Below, one piece after another: positions 55,801-64,000 of a stretch of 64,000 nucleotides of DNA. Each line of letters starts with the position of its first letter. The first letter of the stretch is position 1. Under the pieces are notes generated by a model. It was not told where the DNA came from, searched no databases, and was given only the letters and a program-made list of their open reading frames with translations. The DNA lies in the NCBI GenBank assembly GCA_949987705.1, contig CATLJY010000879.1:1-64000 (forward strand), read 5' to 3'. The stretch is from Thereva unica (Eukaryota > Arthropoda > Insecta > Diptera > Therevidae). The position numbers and the translations under genes are program-made.

Positions 55801-56409
55801 AACATCCACGACTCTTCTGAACTGCCGCAGGTCTCTGTGTGAGACTGCCACTCAGTTTGATATAACACTGTGTTGGGTTCCTGGACACAGTGGGATTAGG
55901 GGAAACTGTAGGGCAGATGAGCTTGCTAGACAGGGAACTGAAGTGGAAAGGACACCCCACTTAACCCGAATGGGAATGCCCTTAGCCACCTATAAACTAG
56001 CTGTGAGAAAAATCAGCTTAGCTCGAGCCGGGCTGAGATGGACCACAGCAACGGTTTGTCGCACTCTTCATGCAATGTGGCCAACTTTGGACGCAAAGCG
56101 TTCAAATCTCTGGTTCAGTTGAACAAAAAGGAGATAAGCCACGTGGTAAGGGTGCTGACTGGTCACTGTCCCTTCGGCCCACACGCCGAAAGATTAGGAC
56201 TCCCCCACAACGACTTATGTAGAAGTTGTGGTAATGAAGAAGAGGAAGAAACTGTCTCCCATCTTCTCTGTACATGTCCCTCCCTAGCAAGGAAAAGAGG
56301 GACTCTACTTGGCTCACCTTTCCTTGACGGATTGAGCGAGCTGCAAAATATTGGTGTCTCTAGACTCTGTCGCTTTATTAAAAGCTCGAAATGGCTTGAA
56401 ATGGCCTGA
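52793..56409 (+). CDS. ORF2: endonuclease, reverse transcriptase, RNase H (one frameshift)
   Basis: The ATG at 52793 lies inside the end of ORF1. The frame is open for 1109 codons to 56122. Domains: an apurinic-like endonuclease (VLVQEPWIV, GCDANAHNTVWGSSDTN about 136, DITLVSPD, SFSDHR); RT (LRPICLTSFLLKILERL, FLDIEGAFNNV about 575, GTPQGGVLSPLLWN, VAYADDIVLVV about 665); RNase H (FTDGSKIG about 927, AEVTAIWEAL, LSDSQAALKAL, WVPGHSGIRGNCRADELA about 1027). A frame change between about 56090 and 56120 moves the last ~100 residues (LVQLNKKEISHVV, then CRSCGNEEEEETVSHLLCTC, a C-terminal zinc knuckle) to another frame ending at 56409. RNase H and the DIEGAFNNV motif suit the LOA/I group. All catalytic residues seen are present. 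Confidence 0.9.
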
Positions 56410-56482
56410 ACTATGTCCCAATACCAGAATGGCATCACAATGGGCCCAATGGCGTGCCTAAGTGGGCTCCCTGGTGGGGGCA

Positions 56483-56503
56483 GCCATTTCAACCTAACCT
56501 AAC
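56483..56503 (+). repeat. 3' terminus with CCTAA repeats
   Basis: The element ends CATTTCAACCTAACCTAAC, i.e. two to three CCTAA units, directly before the target duplication. This equals the complement of the arthropod telomere unit TTAGG. Confidence 0.7.
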
Positions 56504-56905
56504 CTACCACCCCAGACTTCTATTTGATTTACGGAATTAACGCCGTAGCCAGTGGGACCTGAAATCAAGGCGTGAACTAGGCGTGAAAACCATCCACACT
56601 CGCGTTCGCGCTAGTTCGCAGGTGTTCACAGCGTGAGTCTGGAGCGGTCTTATGGCATAAACATTTTGCGCAGAGGCGGTAACGGCGTCCACCTGCCCAT
56701 TGTGTCGGCAAATATGATGGTCCGCGTATTTTAAAGGTTTTTACAGTTACCAATCTGTTTGTGCCTTAATAGGTTTTGCAGAAGCCATGAACATTTTTGT
56801 ACTTGAATTGACGACCTGCTATGCTAAACTGTCGTCTTCTCCTGTGTGTCTGTAAGGAATCATGACGTCACCTGCATGCCACTGCCTGTAAGGCGGATAC
56901 CTGAA
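56504..56905. repeat. repeat family R, copy 2, right part
   Basis: Continues copy 2 after the LOA-like insertion. Shares GACTTCTATT/GAACTTCTATT, GTCTTATGGCATAA, TGTGTCGGCAAATAT, ATGCTAAACTGTCGTCTTC and AATCATGACGTCACCTG with copy 1 up to 35535. Confidence 0.75.
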
Positions 56906-57310
56906 GTGCCCCAAATCGTCAAACAAGCCTCCCAATGCCTTGGATTTCTCAAAAGATGCAAGTTCCTCCTCCAGCCAGTCGCCCTGGGTACAATCTACAA
57001 ATCATACATTCGGCCTCGCCTTGAATACAACTCGTATATCTGGCAGGGGCTCCAAAAACCATCTTGGCATGCCTCGACAAGGTGTAAAATCGTGCCCTCA
57101 AACTCATTGGTGATGGCCCCTTTCGCGCCCCCGTAGACACTATAAACCACCGTAGGAATGTAGCAGCCCTCTCCATACTTTATTGGTATTACCTCAGAGT
57201 TCAAACGTAAGGTTCATGGATATTTTCTTCTACACCCTCCAGATCCCCTCTAACCTCTTCTATTCTCAGCTATTCTTCAAACCAAGTTTACTACTAGACA
57301 TTGTACTTAC
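56906..57310 (+). pseudogene. non-LTR RT thumb/C-terminal fragment
   Basis: The plus frame reads VKQASQCLGFLKRCKFLLQP, GTIYKSYIRPRLEYNSYIWQ, then after one frameshift CLDKV-stop-NRALKLIGDGPFRAPV and INHRRNVAALSILYWYYL. This is the region after the RT domain of jockey/CR1-type proteins (LY...RP.LEY.S.IW, then Q.RA..LI). The catalytic part is absent. The following text to 57310 resembles 46880-46920 and may be its 3' end. Confidence 0.75.
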
Positions 57311-58263
57311 TCAAGTCATTTCAGTAAATGCTAATTGCCATACTCTGAATTATTAATTTCTTTAAATACTCTTTTTTTACTTCAATGAAAGGGGACTCAT
57401 TGAATGGACACATACTACGCGCTTTTTGACCACTTACTTATGCCTTGTGAGCTTGCCTCCTTCATCATTATATTTCAAAACGTACATTTATTTCGACTCA
57501 AGAAAGGATAACAAATGACAAGAGGAAACTTCACTGACAGATACTGAGTTCACGACAAATATTTTCCACTTAGAAATTCTCTCTGCCTGACACATTTTGA
57601 TAGATTCTGACATTGATGGATGCGATTTTTACTATTATTACACTTTTTCCATCGCACAAACAAAAACCTCTGCTTGCTCTGGAGTTTTAATGGCTACCCA
57701 AGAAAACAAGAGAATATTCTCTATCATATCTACTTAAAAAACCATTATCATCTTTTTAACAGAAAACTCAATCAGAACTTCTCATGGATAGCTAAGAAAA
57801 TTTAACATGGATTTGCTCTTTGTTCCCAGTTTAAAATATTAATTTGATTTCATCCCAATTATTCAGATCCATGTCCAATTTTAATTGTCTCAAGTGAAAC
57901 ATTTAAACTTTCCCTCGAGATCCTTTATCTTTACTCTATCTTCGTCCTGCGACACAATCAGTCATTTATTAATCCTACGCACTTTATGAAAGGCGTTTGA
58001 AAGTTTAAAATCCTTGAAAAAATCCTTTAAGTCCTTCAAATAAAAAATTTACAACATAATTTAACTTTCCAAGGCTTCGTTAATTGTAACCAAACTTTCT
58101 GGACTAGAATAATCCAGTAGGATTGGAATATATTTAATCCTTTTTTGTAAAATTTAGAAAGTGGTCATAAATTTGCAAAGGGTGGAGTTTTGTTGCTGAA
58201 AATTAAGGACTACGAAATTTTCGGAACGAATTTTTAGTGTGACATTTAAGTGTGTGGGGCAAA
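57311..58263. other. unannotated stretch
   Basis: AT-rich, no gene or repeat recognised. Confidence 0.35.
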
Positions 58264-58420
58264 TCTCTACTAATATTATAAATGCGAAAATAACTCTGTC
58301 TGTCTGTCTCTCTGTTATGCTTTCACACCTAAATTTCTGAACCGATTTCGAGGAAATTTGGTACCGAGATATATTAAACCTTGGAGAAGGGCAGGACTTT
58401 TTGTCGCGAGAAAGAGATTT
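58264..58420 (+). mobile_element. Helitron-like 5' terminus
   Basis: TCTCTACTAATATTATAAAT after an A, then a GCGAAAATAACTCTG run, CTGTCTGTCTGTCT and GAACCGATTT. This matches the well-known start of non-autonomous Helitron-like families in insects (TC after A, ...TACTAATATTATAAA). No 3' hairpin plus CTRR end was pinned down, so its extent is unknown. Confidence 0.55.
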
Positions 58421-58865
58421 GGAGCGGTTGAAATAGGGGGTGAAAGTTCGTATTGATGTCCAAACAAATTAAAAAATATGTAAATAAAAAATATAAAACC
58501 TTTATTTTGTAAAATAGAGTAGTTTTGTTTAATACGATCTTCTTCTATACATATATAAAATAGTAATTGACTGACAGACAACTCACAGCCCAAACTGCTG
58601 GACCTAAAGTTGTGAAATTTTGACAGTGCATCCCTGAAACGAAGACATGAAGATCCATTAAGAAACGATATTTCGAAACTTATCCCCTAAGGAGATGAAA
58701 TGGGGCTAACAAAATCGACTCATCTCCTAAGAGAGTGAAATGGGATTGAATAGATTGTATGGGGAATTTTTTCCTGTACTTAGATTTTCTTCAAACTTCG
58801 TATAAATACTCCACACCACAAATAAAGAAACACGTCTTTCAGGATTTTTCGCAATACAACCTATA
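58421..58865. other. probable interior of the Helitron-like element
   Basis: No frame of note. GGAGATGAAATGGGGCTAAC (58691) and AGAGAGTGAAATGGGATTGA (58730) are two related phrases, as seen in such non-autonomous families. Confidence 0.3.
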
Positions 58866-58869
58866 AGGG

Positions 58870-59950
58870 GGTTAAACAGGGTGGAAAAACGCGGGCTACG
58901 CAAGAGTCCGAAAGGATCGATAGCAGCACAGAATACTAAATTAGAATGGATCCTGTTCGGCAAGGTAGCAGCAGATCCAGTGCCCATAGCTGGATACACC
59001 AGCTTCACAGCATTTACAACCCAGAAGAGCACTTTAGCGAAGCTGCAGAAGCATATCAGACATTTCTGGGAGCAAGAGGAGTTACTGGCTGTGAGAGTTT
59101 CAACCAAATAGAAAGAGCGGTGTGACAGATTATACGACGAAAATACAAAGCGTCAGCTAAATGGACAATACATGGTCCGCAAACTGTTCTAAAAGAATAG
59201 CGCATCCGTCTTAGGAGACTCCAGGAGACAAGCGTTCTCTAGATTCACTCATTTAGAAAGAAAATTAGAGCAGCAACCCGAGCTAAGAGAGCGATACCAC
59301 CGATGCCTGCAGGAGTATCTAGATCTTGGTCACATGAAGCCTGTTGAAGAGAGCCAGATTCAACGATAGGACATGCCGCATGACGACGTGATCAAGCACA
59401 GCATGACGACAAAGGTACATGTGCTATTCCACGCTTCAGTACCCAGTTGAAATGTGAAAGGCCTAAACCAGCAAAAATTGACGGGCTCAACAGTACAAAC
59501 AAAATTATTTTCAAGTATGCTTAATAGAAAATATCGGTTTGGTGTGACGGTTGATATTGTGAATATGTACCGGATGATTCTAATTCATCCAAGCGATCGG
59601 CAATATCAAACCATATTATGTAGAGCAAATCGAGCTGAGGCGTACCAGCTAGTGATGAGCAAACGCAAGAACAAGACAATACTAATCTAGTCTTGATCTT
59701 GTCTTGTTCTTGTTCTTGTAGGCATAACGAAGTCTTGATCTTGATCTTGTTCTGGGTCTTGCTAAATGTGCAAGAACAAGACCACTTTTGCTCATCACTA
59801 GTACCAGCTACAAACCGTGCCTTTCGCTACAATTTGGGCGCCATACTTGGCTATTAAAACGCTACAACGGCTAACGAATGATGGAAAAGAAAAATATCAC
59901 AAGGCAGCGGAAGTCACATACGCAGGCTTTTACGAGGATGATGTAGGATG
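58870..59950 (+). pseudogene. pol: BEL/Pao-type pol relic (protease-RT region)
   Basis: Successive plus-strand pieces follow the BEL/Pao order: SIAAQNTKLEWILFGKV and FWEQEELLAV (58881-59111), then LGDSRRQAFSRFTHLERKLE, LRERYHRCLQEYLDLGHM (about 59212-59340), a VIKHSMTTKVHVLF part, then RT: KYRFGVTVDIVNMYRMILIH, SDRQYQTILCR, EAYQLQTVPFATIWAPYLAI (across the inserted element) and GFYEDDVG (RT box, usually YVDD). It has several stops and frame changes. The residue before DD is E instead of V. LTRs, gag and integrase were not seen. The miniature element at 59650-59800 splits it. Confidence 0.85.
59650..59800. mobile_element. 151-bp hAT-type miniature element with 8-bp TSD
   Basis: The ends TAGTGATGAGCAAA and the complement TTTGCTCATCACTA are a perfect 14-bp pair. 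GTACCAGC is repeated on both sides (59642-59649 and 59801-59808), an exact 8-bp target duplication as for hAT. Leaving out the element and one duplication copy, the host BEL/Pao frame reads straight through (EAYQL-QTVP). The interior is built of CAAGAACAAGAC/GTCTTGTTCTTG words. A decayed copy lies at 1676-1849. Confidence 0.95.
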
Positions 59951-60521
59951 ATGATGTTAACAATCACAAAAGGAGTTAATTCAATTAATGAAAGGTGGGG
60001 GATTTCATATGATAAAACTCACCAAGGATTTCAAGTGTACAAAACAATTACTACAATTTGTCCGTTGTTAGCGTAAAACTACATGTAAGTGTTGTCCATG
60101 TAGATTCATGTCATATCTATTGTACAGCGGCAACCGTCGTCCAACTTAATTATTAATCGTGAATTAACCTACTGCACTGAACTGCATGCCGGATGAGGAT
60201 GCTAAGTTTTCGCTCTTCTTCTCGGCCTTATTTTTTGATCCGGAGCTTCTTCCCAATCCAGCGTTCGAAGAGGCAGCATCGGCTACATTTTCGCTACATA
60301 AATTTATAATCGTAGAAATAAGTTGTTAATTTTTATCTCACCAGTGAAATAACAATAATTTAGAACATTTGTATAAAACTATTTTGCATGTTATATTGAA
60401 TTAAAATTAAAAAAGTGAAGTTAAAGAAAGTTGTTAATAAACACAAATAATTGTTGTTCGAATCAAACCAAAAAAGTTCTTTTTTTTAAATGTGAAAAGG
60501 CTCACTTTAAACATCTATATG
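59951..60521. other. unannotated stretch
   Basis: No gene or repeat recognised. Confidence 0.35.
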
Positions 60522-60665
60522 TATGTATATATATAAAAATCTCGTGTAACAGTGATTGTTATCGAACTTCTCCGAAACGGGTTAACTGATGAAATTTTTG
60601 TATATATGTATTTGGTAGGTCTGAAAATAGGTCATAGGCTATTTTTATACCCCCAACCAAGTGGA
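60522..60665 (+). repeat. dispersed-type repeat, TATATATAAAAATCTCGTG motif
   Basis: TATATATAAAAATCTCGTGT followed by CTCCGAAACGGGTTAACTGA and GATGAAATTTTTGT has the look of widely dispersed insect non-autonomous repeats (possibly Helitron-related). The assignment is from memory, and no boundaries are visible. Confidence 0.35.
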
Positions 60666-60710
60666 ACAGCTGAAAAATCTAAAAAAATTAGTAATTTTTG
60701 GAATTTTCAC

Positions 60711-60869
60711 TTCAGCTTAGTTTCAATAGGTTCATGGTCTACCTATTGTTTGACATCTTCGTAAATGTAAAATTGTCAATAAATTGAATCATTCCATTTA
60801 ATGACATTTTTACATTTACGCAGCTGTCAAACAATAGGTAGACCATGACGCTATTGAAACCAAACTGAA
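60711..60869. mobile_element. 159-bp hairpin (palindromic) miniature element
   Basis: CATGGTCTACCTATTGTTTG and its complement CAAACAATAGGTAGACCATG are perfect arms inside a longer inverted pair. The outer part, TTCAGCTTAGTTTCAATAG against CTATTGAAACCAAACTGAA, has few mismatches; the inner part is CGTAAATGTAAA against TTTACATTTACG. The centre is near 60790. No clear target duplication, no gene. Confidence 0.8.
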
Positions 60870-61046
60870 ATACAATAAGCAATATAGTATACACAATATA
60901 CCGTTAGATCCATGCTGGCCATCTCAAGAGGGCGGATTGCTACTTTTCACAACCCCCTCGACATGGGTATCAAATGAAAGGGTATGATAAGTAGAATACA
61001 ATAAGCAATGTACTATATTCAATATACCGTTAGATACATGGCGGCC
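60868..61046. repeat. 51-bp direct repeat pair
   Basis: 60868-60919 and 61005-61046 share AATACAATAAGCAATATAGT-like starts and a common AATATACCGTTAGAT core, followed by CATGCTGGCC/CATGGCGGCC, at a spacing of 137 bp. Between them is GGGTATCAAATGAAAGGGTA, a phrase common in insect repeats. Confidence 0.7.
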
Positions 61047-62610
61047 GGGTCAAAACCCATGTACCCATTCTTTGAAAAGGCCATATCAAAAGCCTAAATT
61101 TTTAAGGAAGAGTTTCACCGATATCGCACAAAACGCCCTTGAAGAAAAAAGAAAGAAAACCTCGCTCCTTGTCAGATATAAATTACAATGAATGTCCTAA
61201 GGGCAATACCCTTTATCCGAACATTTATTGGCTCAAAAAAAAATTAAGAATCCTGGCCCAACACAATCAAAAAAAATAAAAATAAAAATACTGCAAATAA
61301 ACTAAAGCACCACAATCTGTGTTAATGTTACCCAAAATGATTTATTCATTAAGGTCTCATTGTTAATAGCTTTATTTTTCCTTGGGGTCGGACTAATTAT
61401 TTTCGGAAGTTCGTTCCAATCATTTACGTGCCTGTACTCATAGCATCCATAAATATCCGGTCCATTCTTTCTTGCGATGAAACTAAATTGTGTTGATTAA
61501 CTTATACCGGTTGGGCGCACCATCCCGGCTCTAAAAAGCAGATGCTGCAAATTATAGCTAGGGCAGGATACAATTAGCAGAAAAAGTTAAACCAACGGAA
61601 GTTCTGGATAAATAAAATCATGTGGTCGCAATTAGGAGTCCCATACTGACTAAAGGATCAACAAATTTCGCCTGTGCTTAATAAGGGAAGTTGTGACCTG
61701 ACTAATTGCGTCCCAAGAAGGAGCTGTTTGCTGATGAGAATTTCAGTGCTGTCGTTAAAAAGAATATTTTTTATCTCACCAACATAAACGCGCCAAAAAA
61801 GCCATTACCTAGTTTATAACCATTTTTTATGAAGAGCGATGAGATTTTTACCGCCATGGGTGGGATTGACCCCATATTCGCATCAGAAAGGTGTCGTAAA
61901 ACTTTCCTCCATATCGCGGTGCTGATCTAGAAATCAAACCCCTAGCAAAGTTGCAATCAAACACCAGCAAGCAGCTCTGAAAGCGTATTTCTTTGTTGCT
62001 GCTGCTCATTCCCACCATCTTATTGTTAGTAGCAAACGAGCTCCCTCCAATTCAGGAGTCAACCCCCACTGTAGAAGTCTTTCAGCCGATTAGCCCTTGC
62101 ATTGTTCATCGCTGTGTTCAACAGGCGAAACACATTTCAGCACATTAGTTTCATGCAATCACTTCTGCGAGTCAAGCTTTTAAGTATTTATGATCCTTCA
62201 GAAAAGGACATTGTCAAGATTTATGGGGGCCTTGGCCTAAGCTGTTCGTTCGCTCCTTTGTACGTTCCTTGGCTCGTATTACTTTCCTGACAATGAATAC
62301 TTGCTTTGTATGCGCTCGAATGAATGTCCGGGGAGAATAAATCAGCAGCAGCAAATTGTGAAAATTCCGTCATATCACGTTCTTATTGACAGCTGAGACG
62401 TGAATATAATGGAATGCCTGATGCCATCTTACAGTTCGCTCTTTCCATGAATTGTGTCAGGATATCGAAAAAGTTACGAGAAAAAAATTTAAAAATTGCA
62501 TGATCTAAAAAAGAACTTGAAGTTCTTGAACTTTGTTTAGTTCACGTGACTGTTAAGTTTGAGCTAAGTTTGTTTCAAGTTCCATAAAGTACCTTAGTCA
62601 TGGAAATATG
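61047..62610. other. unannotated stretch
   Basis: No feature recognised. Confidence 0.35.
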
Positions 62611-62650
62611 TTATACGGCTACAAAAATGCAGGGTGATATGTAAAACTCT
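62611..62650. repeat. fragment of the 5.3-kb fold-back family
   Basis: CGGCTACAAAAATGCAGGGTGATATGT-type text corresponds to 5493-5526 of the fold-back element, with few changes. Confidence 0.55.
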
Positions 62651-64000
62651 ATTTTTGTACATTTCTGATTGTATTACACAGAACGGACAGAGATTTCGAA
62701 CTAGGCGCCATAGTAACTTAAAGCCAGCACAAAAATACCTATCAAACGACGTATTGCACATAGCTATTGGCGGTGGTTACCAAAATTTGCATTCTCCTTA
62801 CCGCTTTTATACTTTACCTTTTACTTACTGAATCCAGGGCTTTTATAGAGGCTTGGCTTTCTATGAAAATCCAATACTATATCCTTGTGTTGGTTCTAAG
62901 TTCATTGTCTGCATACACTGAGAAGGGCCAGGACAGTGAATTATTAGTGGTCTCTAGATCAACCTTGCTCCGACGCCCTCTGACCTTCTGGATCCATCGG
63001 GGAATATTCTAACATCGAACTTCCGGAGGCCAAATCCGTTTCTTCACTCTCTTCTTGATGACAGTTCAACAAAGAAATCTTTCCTAAAAGTCAATCGATC
63101 AGTCGATCACACCCTCAGGTAGCAAATTCAAAATATTGCTAAGTCCATAGGGTTATGATGCCCTTAAAGATTACATGTACGGTCAAATTGGATGTGCATC
63201 GAGCCGGTCGGCCCATAAAAACACACACGAGCATGGGTTTGATGAAAATCTGGATATGACCGTGTTTGGGGGCCTTTAGTCTGAGGGCACTACATGAGGC
63301 TAGATGCTAGATCTGAAGGTCGGGGGAGTAGGTGAAAGAAACGTAATTTTTTACCAAAAGCCTTTTTACAGTTGCAGAAAGCTATACAGGCTTTCTTTAC
63401 CTTTTTCGTTGATCTTCGTCTTCCAGTTGAGAATAGGATCCAGTATTCTTCTTCTTCTATCTTTAACGGCCCTACAACCGGGATCCGGTCCTGAGCTCTC
63501 GCAACTGTTCTCTGCACCGGTCCTGATTCTGAGCCGGTGATCCAGTTTGGCATCCCTAAGCTCTGAGCGTCGTCCAATGTCTGTCAACGTCTCCAATGTG
63601 AGAGTTCGCCCCTCCAACCTGGGGCGATTGAAGGTGCGTATTTTCATTTTCCCTGCAAAAAACCAGACTACAGCCAACATTATTTAGACATCCTTATATG
63701 ATTTCACTAATCACTGTTGGAAACATGCCATAGACATTACATACACTCGGCCTGCAAGCTCCGTTTGCCTTTTTAAAAAAGACGGACTGGAGTGTTCTTT
63801 GGATAGGATCCTACATAATCTGGCAGAGTCTTTTAGACTCTTTCTAGATTGGCAATACCCCTGCAAGACAGTTTTTGTAGTTTTAGGCAGTCTTTGTAGG
63901 GCTGCCAAAGGTCTTGTTTGTAACAAGTATTGAATGCCTCTCTTGTTAACTTCCTCAGTTTCGAGAGATCTTCAGTCCACGACAGGAAAGGTTTTTTCCT
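62651..64000. other. unannotated stretch to window end
   Basis: No gene recognised. Minus-strand frames at 63290-63577 and 63366-63680 overlap each other in different frames and have no domain I know. A moderately GC-rich part at 63470-63640 could be an old element piece. Confidence 0.3.

Larger units (their letters stand above)
50926..56503 (+). mobile_element. apparently full-length LOA-like non-LTR retrotransposon
   Basis: Flanked by the identical 14-bp CTACCACCCCAGAC (50912-50925 and 56504-56517). Comparison with copy 1 of repeat R confirms a single copy of that text in the empty site. It has a GC-rich 5' leader of about 360 bp, ORF1, an overlapping ORF2, and a 3' end TTTCAACCTAACCTAAC. 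The presence of a leader and both ORFs suggests full length (5578 bp). The only damage seen is one frameshift near the ORF2 end. A decayed relative lies at 20760-21835. Confidence 0.9.

Noticed and set aside
56483..56503. True telomeric repeat tract
   Set aside because: Only two to three CCTAA units, directly at the end of a retrotransposon and before its target duplication.
63290..63680. Overlapping minus-strand frames near the window end
   Set aside because: Two frames over the same bases, neither with a recognisable domain; composition gives no preference.

Overview
This window reads as repeat-dense eukaryotic, almost certainly insect, genomic DNA. Most of it is AT-rich, and I found no convincing host gene, rRNA or functional tRNA. 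The transposon community (copia with a half-initiator-tRNA primer site, mariner, several hAT types, R1/LOA/CR1/RTE-like non-LTR elements, gypsy and BEL/Pao relics) fits an insect, perhaps a dipteran. I cannot name the species.

Layout. 0-13 kb: mostly unrecognised sequence, with a tRNA-like box pair, a hAT-type miniature element, an inverted-repeat element (3.1-3.4 kb), a 24/48-bp tandem array (4.5-4.95 kb), a 400-bp fold-back element (5.26-5.66 kb), the 3' end of a minus-strand gypsy element (5.9-7.27 kb) and an RTE-like 3' end (8.55 kb). 13-24 kb: a PIF1-helicase relic, a second RTE-like 3' end, an internally deleted mariner with both ends, an IS630/Tc1-like element whose ends are inverted arrays of nine 21-bp repeats (17.78-18.68 kb), a 1.95-kb hAT-like element with an 8-bp target duplication (18.75-20.70 kb), and a decayed minus-strand relative of the LOA-like element found later.

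24-32 kb is a nested stack: an AT-rich CR1/jockey-type element on the plus strand carries ORF1 and the RT half of ORF2. Between them lie half a hAT (ZMYM1-type) transposase and a 5'-truncated CR1/L2-like element, both on the minus strand. 32-45 kb: a LOA/I-type fragment, a dispersed repeat ('R', copy 1), two RTE endonuclease pieces flanking a complete copia element (36131-41747, TSD TATGT), and a decayed R1-clade element. The copia polyprotein frame is broken only by a 1.24-kb non-autonomous DNA transposon.

50-57 kb: a second copy of R is split by an apparently full-length LOA-like non-LTR retrotransposon (50926-56503) with a 14-bp target duplication and a (CCTAA)n-like 3' tail. Its two overlapping ORFs are intact except for one late frameshift. 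57-64 kb: an RT thumb fragment, a Helitron-like end, a BEL/Pao pol relic split by a hAT miniature element with a perfect 8-bp target duplication, a hairpin element, and unrecognised sequence.

The genes do not form a host pathway. What the window records is a sequence of insertions whose relative order can be read from the nesting and target duplications. Nothing here is clearly a new biological system. The least familiar objects are the iterated-arm IS630-like element, the copia relative with 148-bp TATT...AATA LTRs, the 1.24-kb element inside it, and repeat family R.
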